Positions 56,316 through 64,000 of a DNA stretch of 64,000 nucleotides are shown piece after piece (the stretch's first letter is position 1; every line of letters begins with the position of its first letter). The position numbers and the translations under genes are program-made. A model generated the notes under the pieces. That model made no database searches. It was not told the origin of the DNA and worked only from the letters and a program-made list of their open reading frames with translations. Origin of the DNA: Stenotrophomonas sp. SAU14A_NAIMI4_5 (lineage in GTDB: Bacteria; Pseudomonadota; Gammaproteobacteria; Xanthomonadales; Xanthomonadaceae); NCBI RefSeq assembly GCF_003086795.1, contig NZ_CP026003.1, positions 3,973,531 through 4,037,530 of the forward strand. Reading direction: 5' to 3'.

Positions 56316-56687
56316 TCAGGCTGTTGTCGGGGCCTGCACGGCGATGCGGTTGCCTTCGCAATCGGCGATCTCCGCCACGCGCCAGGCGCCTGCCTCGGCG
56401 GGGCCGAATCGCAGCGCGGCACCCGCCTGCAGCGCACGGGCAAGGCTGGCATCGAGATCGTGCACGCCGACATAGATGCGCGCGCCCCGCTCGGACGGCA
56501 GGTAATCCGCGCCATGGACCAGCGCCATGCTGGCACCGCCTGCATCGTCGTCGAACGGCAGGTACGCCATCGTGCAGTCGTGCACCTCCACCGGGGCACC
56601 GATTTCCACCTGCAGCCACTGCTGGTAGAACGCGATGGCGCGGGCCAGGTCGGCCACCGGAATCTCGACGTGCATGACAGGGTTCAT
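56316..56687 (-). CDS. VOC superfamily protein (glyoxalase/bleomycin-resistance fold)
   Basis: 123 residues: MNPVMHVEIPVADLARAIAFYQQWLQVEIGAPVEV, ending RVAEIADCEGNRIAVQAP. Two beta-alpha-beta-beta-beta units with candidate metal ligands (His6 and the Glu of VAEIADCEGN). Activity cannot be told from sequence. It lies 17 bp from the LuxR regulator, same strand, so co-transcription is likely. Confidence 0.88.
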   Translation of the reverse strand: MNPVMHVEIPVADLARAIAFYQQWLQVEIGAPVEVHDCTMAYLPFDDDAGGASMALVHGADYLPSERGARIYVGVHDLDASLARALQAGAALRFGPAEAGAWRVAEIADCEGNRIAVQAPTTA

Positions 56688-56704
56688 CGCCGCACCATAC
56701 CGCT

Positions 56705-57343
56705 TCAGATGATGCGCAGGGTAATCGCCTTCAGCACTGCGCGGGTGCGGTCGCGGGTGCCCAGCTTGTCGAGGATGCTGGACACGTAGTTCTTCACCGT
56801 GCCTTCGGCCAGGAACAGGCTGCGCGCGATTTCCTTGTTGCTGTAGCCACCGGCCAGCAGGCGCAGGATGGCCACTTCGCGTTCGCCGAAGGTGTCGCTG
56901 GGTGGCGCTTCATCATGGAAGCGGTAGCGCGAGCGCACCGGTTCGGTACTGACCGGCAGCAGCAGGGTTTCGCCAGCGGCGACGCGCTCGATGGCTTCGC
57001 GCAGGTCGGCCGGCGCTGCATCCTTCAGCAGGAAACCCTGCGCACCCGCTTCGCTGGCGCGCAGCAGCAGGTCGCTTTCATCGAAGGTGGTCAGCAGCAG
57101 GCAGGGCGTGGCGTCGCCGCGCGATCGCAGCTGGCGCAGCGCCTCGATGCCATCCAGGCCGGGCATGCGGATATCACTGAGCACCACGTCCACCGGCTGC
57201 GTGGCCAGCGCATCCAACAGCGCCTGGCCATCCTCGGCTTCCAGCACCACCTGCACGCCCAAGCCCTGCAGCAGCGCGCGCAGGCCGGCGCGGACCAGGG
57301 CCTGGTCATCGGCCAGGGCGACCCGGATCGGTGCGCCGCTCAT
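56705..57343 (-). CDS. NarL/LuxR-family response regulator
   Basis: 212 residues. Receiver with phospho-Asp57 (VVLSDIRMPGLDG) and Lys (FLLKDAAPADL); C-terminal LuxR helix-turn-helix (FGEREVAILRLLAGGYSNKEIARSLFLAEGTVKNYVSSILDKLG). Overlaps the kinase gene by ATGA. Target genes are probably close, for example the divergent DUF2141 gene or VOC. Confidence 0.95.
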   Translation of the reverse strand: MSGAPIRVALADDQALVRAGLRALLQGLGVQVVLEAEDGQALLDALATQPVDVVLSDIRMPGLDGIEALRQLRSRGDATPCLLLTTFDESDLLLRASEAGAQGFLLKDAAPADLREAIERVAAGETLLLPVSTEPVRSRYRFHDEAPPSDTFGEREVAILRLLAGGYSNKEIARSLFLAEGTVKNYVSSILDKLGTRDRTRAVLKAITLRII

Positions 57344-58440
57344 GCCGGCAACCGCGCGATCAGGTGCATGCCGCCCTGCTCGGTACGGGCCAGCTCCAGC
57401 TGCCCCTGCACATCGGCCAGCCGCTCGCGCATGCCGGAAATGCCACTGCCCTCGCGGATGCGCTCGGCGCGCTGGCCGTCATCGCGGATATCGATACGCA
57501 ACCGGGAATCCTCTTCGCTCATCGTCAGCCATACGTTATCGGCTTCGCCATGCCGTGCGGCGTTGGTCAGGGCTTCCTGCACCAGGCGCAGCACCGTCTC
57601 TGCCGTGCGTGGATCGGTGACCCGCACGCCCTCGGCAATCCGCAGCTGCAGGCGCGGGCGCGGGAACGGCGCGGCCAGCGCATGCAGGGCGGTGTCCAGA
57701 TCCAGGCCGCGATCATCGCGCATGGACTGCACGACCTGGCGGATGTCGGCCAGCAGTTCGCCGGACAGCTGTTCGGCGGTCTGCAGGCCCTCGCGTCCGG
57801 CCAGCACCGGATCGGCCGCCAGCGCACGCAGGTTGAGGCGCATGGCGGTGAGCTTGTGCCCGGCCACGTCGTGCAGCTCGCGCGCCAGGCGCAGGCGCTC
57901 GGCATCGCGGGCGCTGTCGGCCAACAGGGCGCGGGTGGCCAGCAGATCGGCATTGACCCGCGCCAGCTCGTCGCGGGCCAGCGCCGTGCTGCGCGCATAG
58001 TGCGCGGTCAGCGCGGCGAAGGCCTGGAAGCCGCCGTACAGCAGCACCACCAGCAGCGGCTGGGTGAAACCACTGTGGCGCAGCACGGCGTACTCGGCCA
58101 GGTTGGCCAGCAGCGCAACCACCAGTACGAAGCGCGGCGGCCAATGCTCGGCCAGCTGCGCAACCAGCACCACCAGCAGCACCGGTGCCGTGCCGGTGCG
58201 TGGCTGCAGGGCGATGAGGGCGACCGCCAGCAGCGCCTGCAGCACGGCAACAACCGCGCGGAGGCGGGTCAGCAGCCCGACCCAGCCGTGCACCGCGAAC
58301 AGCAGCAGGAAGGCGCCGAGCAGCAGCAGGCTTGATCCGGCCCCGCTGCGCTGCACGCCGAATGACAGGCCGACCACCAGCACGGTGATCACGCCGGCAA
58401 GGCTGAGGGGACGCAGGAGATGGCGGAGCAGGCTGGGCAT
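57340..58440 (-). CDS. DesK/NarX-type sensor histidine kinase
   Basis: 366 residues from ATG 58440. Five or so hydrophobic segments in the first 150 residues (SLAGVITVLVVGLSFGVQRSGAGSSLLLLGAFLLLF; VLLVVLVAQLAEHW; FVLVVALLANLAEYAVL), so the sensor is the membrane part itself. HisKA_3 with phospho-His in RLARELHDVAGHKLTAMRLNLRALA, then HATPase_c (RLVQEALTNAARHGEADNVWL; GSGISGMRERL). Divergent from DUF2141 gene. Confidence 0.94.
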   Translation of the reverse strand: MPSLLRHLLRPLSLAGVITVLVVGLSFGVQRSGAGSSLLLLGAFLLLFAVHGWVGLLTRLRAVVAVLQALLAVALIALQPRTGTAPVLLVVLVAQLAEHWPPRFVLVVALLANLAEYAVLRHSGFTQPLLVVLLYGGFQAFAALTAHYARSTALARDELARVNADLLATRALLADSARDAERLRLARELHDVAGHKLTAMRLNLRALAADPVLAGREGLQTAEQLSGELLADIRQVVQSMRDDRGLDLDTALHALAAPFPRPRLQLRIAEGVRVTDPRTAETVLRLVQEALTNAARHGEADNVWLTMSEEDSRLRIDIRDDGQRAERIREGSGISGMRERLADVQGQLELARTEQGGMHLIARLPA

Positions 58441-58487
58441 GGCGGCATGCTGACCGGCCCGGGCCCCCGCCGGCAATGGGTCCAGCG

Positions 58488-58503
58488 CAGAAAGTGACTT
58501 CTG
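58488..58503. promoter_or_regulatory. dyad in the kinase/DUF2141 divergent promoter
   Basis: CAGAA-AGTGAC-TTCTG, imperfect palindrome between the divergent kinase and DUF2141 genes. A candidate binding site for the LuxR-type regulator. Confidence 0.4.
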
Positions 58504-58589
58504 GCACGTCGGATCGATGACCACTGGCCCTGAACCCGGGCCAGCCCCCGGCGCAGACTGGCCCCACACCTCCAGACGGAACTGCCGCC

Positions 58590-59012
58590 ATGATCCGCAC
58601 CGCCCTGACCTGCTCCCTGCTCGCTGGCCTGCTGCTTGCCGGCGGCACCCATGCCGCCGAGCTGACCGTGAACGTGCACGATGTCCGCGCCCAGACCGGC
58701 ACCCTGCGCGCCGCCCTGGTGTCCTCCGACGAGGCCTGGAACGGCAAGGCCGCGCCGGTGCAGGCGCAGCAGGCACACCCGCAGGGCGACAGCGTGCACT
58801 TCACCTTCAAGGATCTGCCGGCCGGCAGCTACGCCGTGCTGCTGACCCACGACGAGAATGACAACGGCAAGCTCGACACCAACCTGGTCGGCATGCCGAT
58901 CGAAGGCTACGGCTTCAGCAACAATCCGCAGGTGATGCGCAAGCCGACCTTCGAGGAAGCCCGCTTCGCGGTGCCCGCCGCCGGCACCGCCATCGACATC
59001 ACCCTGCGCTGA
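58590..59012 (+). CDS. DUF2141 exported protein
   Basis: 140 residues. Signal peptide MIRTALTCSLLAGLLLAGGTHA. The mature part AELTVNVHDVRAQTGTLRAALVSSDEAWNGKAAPVQAQ..LPAGSYAVLLTHDENDNGKLDTNLVGMPIEGYGFSNN is the DUF2141 pattern: a beta-sandwich with a calcium-like acidic loop (DENDNGKLD). Periplasmic or secreted. It is 26 bp from the carotenoid oxygenase gene, so the pair is probably one operon. Confidence 0.92.
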   Translation: MIRTALTCSLLAGLLLAGGTHAAELTVNVHDVRAQTGTLRAALVSSDEAWNGKAAPVQAQQAHPQGDSVHFTFKDLPAGSYAVLLTHDENDNGKLDTNLVGMPIEGYGFSNNPQVMRKPTFEEARFAVPAAGTAIDITLR

Positions 59013-59038
59013 TTCTCCTTCCCGCACCGAGGCCCGCC

Positions 59039-60562
59039 ATGGATCGTCGCCGCTTCCTCCGCACCCTGATCAGCAGCACCGCTGGCCTGGCCCTGGGCGC
59101 CACCGCCCTGCGCAGCGCCCCGGCCTTCGCCAACGACCCGGCGCAGTTCGCCCAGGGCCTGCAGGCGCATCCGTGGCTGCTGGGCTGGCGCGGGGTGAGC
59201 AGCGAGACGCTGGGCCCGGCCACGGTGCAGCTGCAGGGCCGGCTGCCGGCCGGCCTGGCCGGCACCCTGTACCGCAACGGCCCGGCCTGGAGCGAGCGCG
59301 GCACCCTGCGCTACGACCACTGGTTCGACGGCGACGGCATGGTCCACGGTTGGCACTTCAACGGCGACGGCAGCCTGACCCACCGCGCACGCATGGTGGC
59401 CACGCCGAAGTTCACCCGCGAGCAGAAGGCCGGTCGCTTCCTCTACCCCGCCGCCGGCACCAGCGTCCCCAACGCACAGGCCGTGCGCAACAACGACGAT
59501 GCCAACGTGGCCAACACGTCGGTGATGGCGCTCAATGGCCGCGTGTTCGCCCTGTGCGAATCCGGCTCGGCGTTCGAGGTGCATCCCGATTCGCTGGAGA
59601 CGATCGGCCCGGTGACCTGGCGCCCTGACCTGGCGGCCCTGCCGTTCTCGGCGCACCCGCTGGTGGACCGCGATGGCAGCGTCTGGAACTTCGGCTCGAT
59701 CAGCCTGATGGGCGGCGCCGGTCTGCTGGTCTGGCACATCGGCAAGGATGGCCAGCTGATCAGCGCCGATGTGATCGCCACGCCCGGCCGTGGCTACCTG
59801 CATGCCTTCACCATGACCGACCAGCAACTGGTCTTCGTGCTGGCGCCGTTCGACTTCAATGAGAGCGGCGGCAGCTTCTTCGAACGCATGCAGTTCGCCC
59901 CGCAGCGCGCGGCCAACATCGCGGTGGTATCCAAGGATGCGCCGGACAAGGCGCAGTGGTTTGAAGCACCGTTCGCGGCGATCTACCACTTCGGCGATGC
60001 ACACCGCAGCAAGGACGGCATCGTGGTGCGTGCCGTGCGCCGCGACAACATGGACGAAGCCCGCTCGCCGATGAAGGAAGCGATGGCCGGTGACGGCGCC
60101 CACGCCACCAACGGCCACAGCAGCCTGGTGGAACTGCACCTGGACCTGCGCCGTGGCCAGGCGCGCTGGCAGGATACCGGCATCAGTACGGTGGAATTCC
60201 CGCTGTTCGACCCGCGCACGCCCGACAGCCGCGCGGCCCGCCTGTACGCACCGACCGTCGATGGCGCCAGCAACACGCCGTACTTCAATGCGGTGGCCGC
60301 CTTCGACGTGGAACGTGGCCGCCGCCAGGTGTGGCGCTATGGCAGCGACATCATGGCCGAGGAGCATGTGTTCGTGCCCCGCCCCGGCAGCCGCAATCCG
60401 GATGATGGCTGGCTGGTCGGGACCCTGCTGGATCCGGTGAACAAGCGCAGCGGTATTGCCGTGCTGGATGCGCGCCATGTGCAGGACGGCCCGCTGGCGC
60501 AGGCTTGGCTGCCGTACGCGGTGCCGCTGGGTTTCCACGGCACGTTTGCCGCGCGGGCGTAA
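59039..60562 (+). CDS. Tat-exported carotenoid oxygenase family protein
   Basis: 507 residues. Twin-arginine signal (MDRRRFLRTLISSTAGLALGA), so it is exported folded. Body is the RPE65/carotenoid cleavage fold: LAGTLYRNGPAW, DHWFDGDGMVHGW, FALCESGSAFEV, YLHAFTMTDQQLVFVLAPF, AIYHFGDAH, LVELHLDL, EEHVFVPRPGS. Histidines at these places supply the four ligands of the catalytic iron. Cleaves a double bond of a carotenoid or similar apolar compound. Periplasmic carotenoid oxygenases are unusual but common in xanthomonads. Confidence 0.92.
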   Translation: MDRRRFLRTLISSTAGLALGATALRSAPAFANDPAQFAQGLQAHPWLLGWRGVSSETLGPATVQLQGRLPAGLAGTLYRNGPAWSERGTLRYDHWFDGDGMVHGWHFNGDGSLTHRARMVATPKFTREQKAGRFLYPAAGTSVPNAQAVRNNDDANVANTSVMALNGRVFALCESGSAFEVHPDSLETIGPVTWRPDLAALPFSAHPLVDRDGSVWNFGSISLMGGAGLLVWHIGKDGQLISADVIATPGRGYLHAFTMTDQQLVFVLAPFDFNESGGSFFERMQFAPQRAANIAVVSKDAPDKAQWFEAPFAAIYHFGDAHRSKDGIVVRAVRRDNMDEARSPMKEAMAGDGAHATNGHSSLVELHLDLRRGQARWQDTGISTVEFPLFDPRTPDSRAARLYAPTVDGASNTPYFNAVAAFDVERGRRQVWRYGSDIMAEEHVFVPRPGSRNPDDGWLVGTLLDPVNKRSGIAVLDARHVQDGPLAQAWLPYAVPLGFHGTFAARA

Positions 60563-60632
60563 CCGCAGGCGCACGCCGCGCGCACGCGGCCCCTGGCATG
60601 CTGGCGTTCCCCGTGTTCCCCGGAGTGCCCCC

Positions 60633-61349
60633 ATGCCGCTGTCCGACCACCGCGCTGTACTTGCTCCACACGGTCACCTGCGCGTGGCGATCAACCTGGG
60701 CAACCCGGTGCTCGCCCAGGGCGATGCGCGCTCGCCGCGCGGACCGTCCGTGGAGCTGGCCACGACGCTGGCGCAGCGGCTGGGCGTGCAGGCGCGTTTC
60801 ACCTGCCACGATGCGGCGGCCTCGGTCGTGGCCGCTGCCGCCGAGGATGGCTGGGACCTGGCGTTCCTGGCGGTGGATCCGGCGCGTGCCGACCGGATCG
60901 CGTTCAGTGCGCCCTATGTGGAGATCGAAGGCACCTACCTGGTGCGCGAAGCCAGCCCGGCGCGAACGGTGGCCGACCTCGACCGCGAAGGCGTGCGCAT
61001 CGCGGTGGGTCGCGGCGCGGCCTACGACCTGTACCTGAGCCGCGAGCTGAAGCATGCGCGGACTGAGCGCGCCGAGACATCGGCGGCAGCGATCGCGCTG
61101 TTCGACCAGCAGCAGCTGGATGCAGCGGCCGGTGTACGCCAGCCGCTGCAGGCCTGGTCGCAGGCGCATCCCGGGCATCGGGTGCTGGCCGATCGCTTCA
61201 CCGCGATCCAGCAGGCGGTGGCCGCCCCGGTCGCGCGCCCGGCGGATGCACTGCAGGCGTTGTTTGCCGAGGTGGAAGCGATCAAGCAGGGGCCGTTGCT
61301 GGGGGAGGCGTTCGCGCGGGCCGGGCAGGCGGTGACGCTGGTGCGGTGA
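60633..61349 (+). CDS. family 3 solute-binding protein without signal peptide
   Basis: 238 residues from ATG 60633 (GGAG ahead). SBP_bac_3 pattern: LRVAINLGNPVLAQGDARSPRGPSVELATTLAQRLGVQARFT, WDLAFLAVDPARADRIAFSAPYVEIEGTYLV, GVRIAVGRGAAYDLYL. Binds amino acids or similar small molecules. There is no signal peptide and no linked permease or ATPase, so it may be cytoplasmic or a different enzyme of the fold, for example a dehydratase. Confidence 0.82.
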   Translation: MPLSDHRAVLAPHGHLRVAINLGNPVLAQGDARSPRGPSVELATTLAQRLGVQARFTCHDAAASVVAAAAEDGWDLAFLAVDPARADRIAFSAPYVEIEGTYLVREASPARTVADLDREGVRIAVGRGAAYDLYLSRELKHARTERAETSAAAIALFDQQQLDAAAGVRQPLQAWSQAHPGHRVLADRFTAIQQAVAAPVARPADALQALFAEVEAIKQGPLLGEAFARAGQAVTLVR

Positions 61350-61365
61350 GGGGTTCGTTTTTTCT

Positions 61366-61488
61366 GTAGAGCCGAGCCCATGCTCGGCTGCCGTGTGCGG
61401 GGTTCCTGCGAAGAGCAGCCGTGCATGGCTCGGCTCTACTGGGTGATGGGTTCCTGCGAAAAGCAGCCGAGCATGGGCTCGGCTCTAC
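61366..61488. repeat. SMAG/REP cluster, GCCGAGC-arm type
   Basis: GTAGAGCCGAGCCCATGCTC at 61366, inverted unit ending 61439 and another inverted unit ending 61488. The last two share the spacer GGTTCCTGCGAA. The last supplies the TAG stop of the AEC gene (61485-61487). Confidence 0.9.
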
Positions 61489-62423
61489 AGCTGCAGCAGC
61501 GCCAGGTAGCCGGTCACCGTCAGCAGGGACAACAAGGTTGTTCCCAGCACCGTGGCGGCCGTGGTCGATGCTTCGCGGCGGTGGAACTCGGCCAGCATGA
61601 AGGGGCCGGTGCCGGTGGGCAGTACGGCCATGAGCACCGCGGCGTGGGCAAGCGCGGCCGGCAGCGCAAACACCTGCGTGGCGAGCAGCCACACCAGCAG
61701 GGGATGCACCAGCAGCTTCAGGCCGCCCAGCACCACCGCGCTGCGCCCAGCACCCGGCACCGGCGTGCGCCGCTCCCCGAGGAAAAGGCCCAGCGCGATC
61801 AGCGCACACGGGGCCGCCGCGCCGCCGAGCAGCTTCAGGAAGGTTTCCGCCGGCGCCGGCATCGACAGGCCCAGCGCCATCGGCAGCACGCCGGCCAGCG
61901 GCGCCAGCAGCAGCGGATTGCGCAGCAGCGAGCGCGCCACCTTGCCCAGCAGATGGTGCAGGCGCTGCTCGCGCTGCAGGCCGACCTCGATCAGCACGAT
62001 GGCTGCGGCGAACAGCACGCACACCGTCAGCAGGGTCGCGACCAGCGTCGGGGCCAACGCCGACGGCCCGAGCGCGGCCACTGCCAGCGGAAAGCCGACG
62101 AAGCCGGTGTTTGCATAGGCGGCGTTGAGCCCGTCGATACTGGCATCGGCCAGCGCGTGGCCGCGGCGTCGACGCCACCACACCGTGGCGGCAAACAGCA
62201 GCGCGGTGCCACCGCCGAAGCTGGCGATGAAACCCGGATGCCAGAGCTGCTGCCAGCGCGCATTGGCCACCACGTCGAACAGCAGCGCCGGCAGCGCCAG
62301 CTGCACCACGAAGCGGTTCAGCTCACTGGTCGAATGCGGGCCCAGCGCACCACTGCGGCGGGCCAGCCAACCGGCAAGGATCAGCGCGAACACGGGAAGG
62401 ACGATGGCCAGGACGGACAGCAT
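61485..62423 (-). CDS. AEC family transporter (auxin efflux carrier-like)
   Basis: 312 residues, ten predicted membrane helices. N-terminus MLSVLAIVLPVFALILAGWLARRSGALGPHSTSELNRFVVQLALPALLFDVVA is typical; C-terminal half begins LLAPLAGVLPMALGLSMP. Bacterial AEC proteins export small carboxylates such as malate or malonate. Divergent from the LysR gene, which most likely regulates it. Confidence 0.93.
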   Translation of the reverse strand: MLSVLAIVLPVFALILAGWLARRSGALGPHSTSELNRFVVQLALPALLFDVVANARWQQLWHPGFIASFGGGTALLFAATVWWRRRRGHALADASIDGLNAAYANTGFVGFPLAVAALGPSALAPTLVATLLTVCVLFAAAIVLIEVGLQREQRLHHLLGKVARSLLRNPLLLAPLAGVLPMALGLSMPAPAETFLKLLGGAAAPCALIALGLFLGERRTPVPGAGRSAVVLGGLKLLVHPLLVWLLATQVFALPAALAHAAVLMAVLPTGTGPFMLAEFHRREASTTAATVLGTTLLSLLTVTGYLALLQL

Positions 62424-62516
62424 GGGCGGCGCGAAGGGAGGGAATGCCGCGCAGGCTACGTGCCATCATCAATACCTTCCAATGCTTTTAACGGGCACCA
62501 GCGATACCATTCGCGC
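62424..62516. promoter_or_regulatory. divergent promoter region, AEC / LysR
   Basis: 93 bp between the two divergent starts. The central part (AATACCTTCCAATGCTTTTA, about 62471-62490) is AT-rich and could hold the LysR box and both promoters; no perfect T-N11-A dyad stands out. Confidence 0.45.
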
Positions 62517-63392
62517 ATGATCGACATCCGCCCGCTGCGTTACTTCCTGGCCGTCGCTGACACCCTGCACTTCGGTCGGGCCGCCGAACGCCTCAATGTC
62601 ACCCAGCCGCCGCTGAGCCGGCAGATCGCCGCGCTGGAGGACTCTCTGGGCGTGGCGCTGCTGGAGCGCGACTCGCGGCACGTGCGCCTGACCGCGGCCG
62701 GCCAGCGCTTCCAGGAGGACGCGCGCGGGGTGATGAACGCCCTGCAACAGACCTGCCACGCTGCCCGCCAGGTCGGTGCGGGCGAGCTGGGTGAGCTGCA
62801 GGTGGGCTTCATGATGCATGCCGCGCACAGCTCGGTACCGCCGCTGGCCCGTCGCTTCATTGCCGCGCATCCACAGGTGCAGCTGCGCCTGCGGGAGGCG
62901 CTGCCGATGGCCCTGCTGGACGGGGTGCGTTCGGGTGCGCTGGATGCAGGTATCGGCTTTGCGCCGGCGTCGCTGCGCGGGCTGGAACTGCTGCCGCTGC
63001 AGGAAGAACCGCTGTGCGTGGTGGTGCCGGCCGACCATCGCCTGGCGCGCCGCCGCAGCGTCGATATCACCGCTCTGGCCGGCGAGGCGCTGATCACCGC
63101 GCCGGCCGACGTGGTGCCGACCCTGCGCGAGGCCATCGAAGCCAGCTTCCATGCCGCGGGCCTGCAGGCCGATGTGCGGCTGGAAGTGCAGCTTCAACAG
63201 AGCATCGTCAGCCTGGTGGGCGAAGGGCTGGGCATCGCGCTGGTGCCAGCCTCGCTGCAGCGCATGGGCATGCCCGGCGTGTCCTTCGTTCGCCTGAAGG
63301 ACGCGCCGCGCGTGCAGCAGGTGGTGTTCTGGAAGGCGGACAACCGCAATCCAGTGCTGCCGCGGTTCCTGGCCTGCGTGGTGGATCGGTAG
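62517..63392 (+). CDS. LysR-type transcriptional regulator
   Basis: 291 residues. Winged-helix N-terminus (RYFLAVADTLHFGRAAERLNVTQPPLSRQIAALEDSLGVALLERDSRHVRLTAAG); effector domain of the periplasmic-binding fold (GELGELQVGFMMHAAHSSVPPLARRFIAAHPQVQLRLREA). Effector unknown. Divergent from the AEC transporter, a standard arrangement for control of an exporter by its substrate. The TAG stop (63390-63392) lies in a REP. Confidence 0.94.
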   Translation: MIDIRPLRYFLAVADTLHFGRAAERLNVTQPPLSRQIAALEDSLGVALLERDSRHVRLTAAGQRFQEDARGVMNALQQTCHAARQVGAGELGELQVGFMMHAAHSSVPPLARRFIAAHPQVQLRLREALPMALLDGVRSGALDAGIGFAPASLRGLELLPLQEEPLCVVVPADHRLARRRSVDITALAGEALITAPADVVPTLREAIEASFHAAGLQADVRLEVQLQQSIVSLVGEGLGIALVPASLQRMGMPGVSFVRLKDAPRVQQVVFWKADNRNPVLPRFLACVVDR

Positions 63393-63520
63393 AGTCGAGC
63401 TTGCTCGACTGCTCCTGGCGCTTCAGTCGAGCAAGCTCGACTCTACAAAGAGCGAAGAGCAGCCGAGCATGGGCTCGGCTCTACAGAGAGCCACAGAAGT
63501 CGAGCATGGCTCGACTCTAC
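63389..63520. repeat. SMAG/REP cluster of four units
   Basis: GTAGAGTCGAGCTTGCTCGA at 63389 with inverted partner ending at 63446, inverted GCCGAGC-type ending 63484 and inverted GTCGAGC-type ending 63520. Lies between the convergent LysR and phosphatase genes. Confidence 0.9.
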
Positions 63521-63549
63521 AATGGACCCGGCGCAGCTACAGGGGGCGG

Positions 63550-64000
63550 TCAGCGCTGCAGGGCGTCCTGCACGGCCTTGGCCACGTCGGTGTTGTCGAT
63601 GTAGCTGCCGTCGTTCCAGCGCACATGCTGGCGGTAGCCGGCATCGACGCCGCGCACGCGCTGGCCCAGCAGTTCGGCACCGTTACCCTTGGCCCACAGC
63701 GGCACCAGGCCGTTGGAGTGGTTGCCGGTGGGGCGGAAGCTCATGCCCGGCATCTGCCCGCGGCCGTTGTTGCGCACCGGCTCGAAGGCCACCTTCTGCG
63801 CGTCCGGGCCCATCGGCATGCTGTTGTCGTGGTCGGTGGTGACGATCAGCAGGTTGCGCTCCCAGCCGCCGTTCTGCTCGATCCATGCCACCACTGCCGA
63901 CACCGCATCGTTGAACTCGGCGGTCTCTTCGATCAGGCGGCCGTACTGCGGCTGGTCGGTGCAGGCACCGTAGTGCCACTCGGTACCGCAGGCGCTGGTG
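63550..64000 (-). CDS. alkaline phosphatase family protein, N-terminus cut by window edge
   Basis: The last 150 residues are in the window; the frame is open to base 64000. Seen: TDQPQYGRLIEETAEFNDAVSAVVAWIEQNGGWERNLLIVTTDHDNSMPMGPDAQ, then GMSFRPTGNHSNGLVPLWAKGNGAELL. LLIVTTDHD carries Asp/His zinc ligands of the alkaline phosphatase fold; GNHSNGLVPLWAKG holds the last His ligand. Likely periplasmic phosphomonoesterase; the signal peptide and active serine are outside the window. Confidence 0.9.
   Translation of the reverse strand, partial: TSACGTEWHYGACTDQPQYGRLIEETAEFNDAVSAVVAWIEQNGGWERNLLIVTTDHDNSMPMGPDAQKVAFEPVRNNGRGQMPGMSFRPTGNHSNGLVPLWAKGNGAELLGQRVRGVDAGYRQHVRWNDGSYIDNTDVAKAVQDALQR

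Overview
The window looks like a chromosomal segment of a Stenotrophomonas (S. maltophilia complex, Xanthomonadales). GC is high, gene content is xanthomonad, there is an RND operon with one adaptor and two permeases of the SmeIJK/MdtABC type, and the intergenic gaps are packed with short palindromic repeats starting with GTAG, the signature of the SMAG/REP family described in S. maltophilia. I see no transposase, integrase, prophage, CRISPR array, rRNA or tRNA. This is core chromosome broken up by REP islands rather than a genomic island.

Layout. 1-8.7 kb: def (cut by the left edge), a LysM protein, dprA, smg, two paralogous GYF_2 membrane proteins (one fused to a pilin-like domain, one to RDD), topA and tsaC. 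8.7-16.8 kb: two DUF4124-like secreted proteins, an SDR, a small lipoprotein, sppA, a MATE exporter, and a translationally coupled DUF3106 / sigma-like membrane protein pair. 16.8-24.9 kb: an AT-rich gap with two inverted DnaA boxes in front of priA, then a GST, a NYN-OST-HTH protein, a type II NADH dehydrogenase, small hypotheticals, a GIY-YIG protein and a tandem glycine riboswitch in front of a TRIC-family membrane protein. 24.9-34.4 kb: smeIJK, a relic of another RND permease, and aroG with a complete attenuation leader whose peptide has six consecutive aromatic residues. 34.4-41.8 kb: hypotheticals in a repeat-rich stretch, a MarR/AlkD-like operon with a clear operator, a two-component system, an aspartyl protease and a frameshifted DUF6445-type oxygenase. 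41.8-50 kb: groSL with a sigma32-type promoter and a half-degenerate CIRCE, a secreted endonuclease I, cutA-dsbD-tlpA and a 675-bp repeat island. 50-64 kb: a PepSY/flavodoxin/reductase fusion with a Fur-like palindrome, a chemotaxis receptor, an arylamine N-acetyltransferase, a VOC protein, a LuxR/DesK-type two-component pair, DUF2141 plus carotenoid oxygenase, a solute-binding protein, divergent AEC/LysR genes and an alkaline phosphatase cut by the right edge.

The main themes are regulatory RNA and repeats. Two RNA-based controls can be read directly: the aroG attenuator and the glycine riboswitch. The REP repeats form at least six arm-sequence families. They often supply the TAG stop codon of the gene beside them (12 cases here), and one copy lies in frame inside the smeJ coding sequence. 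All family assignments come from reading the sequence by eye; no database search was run.
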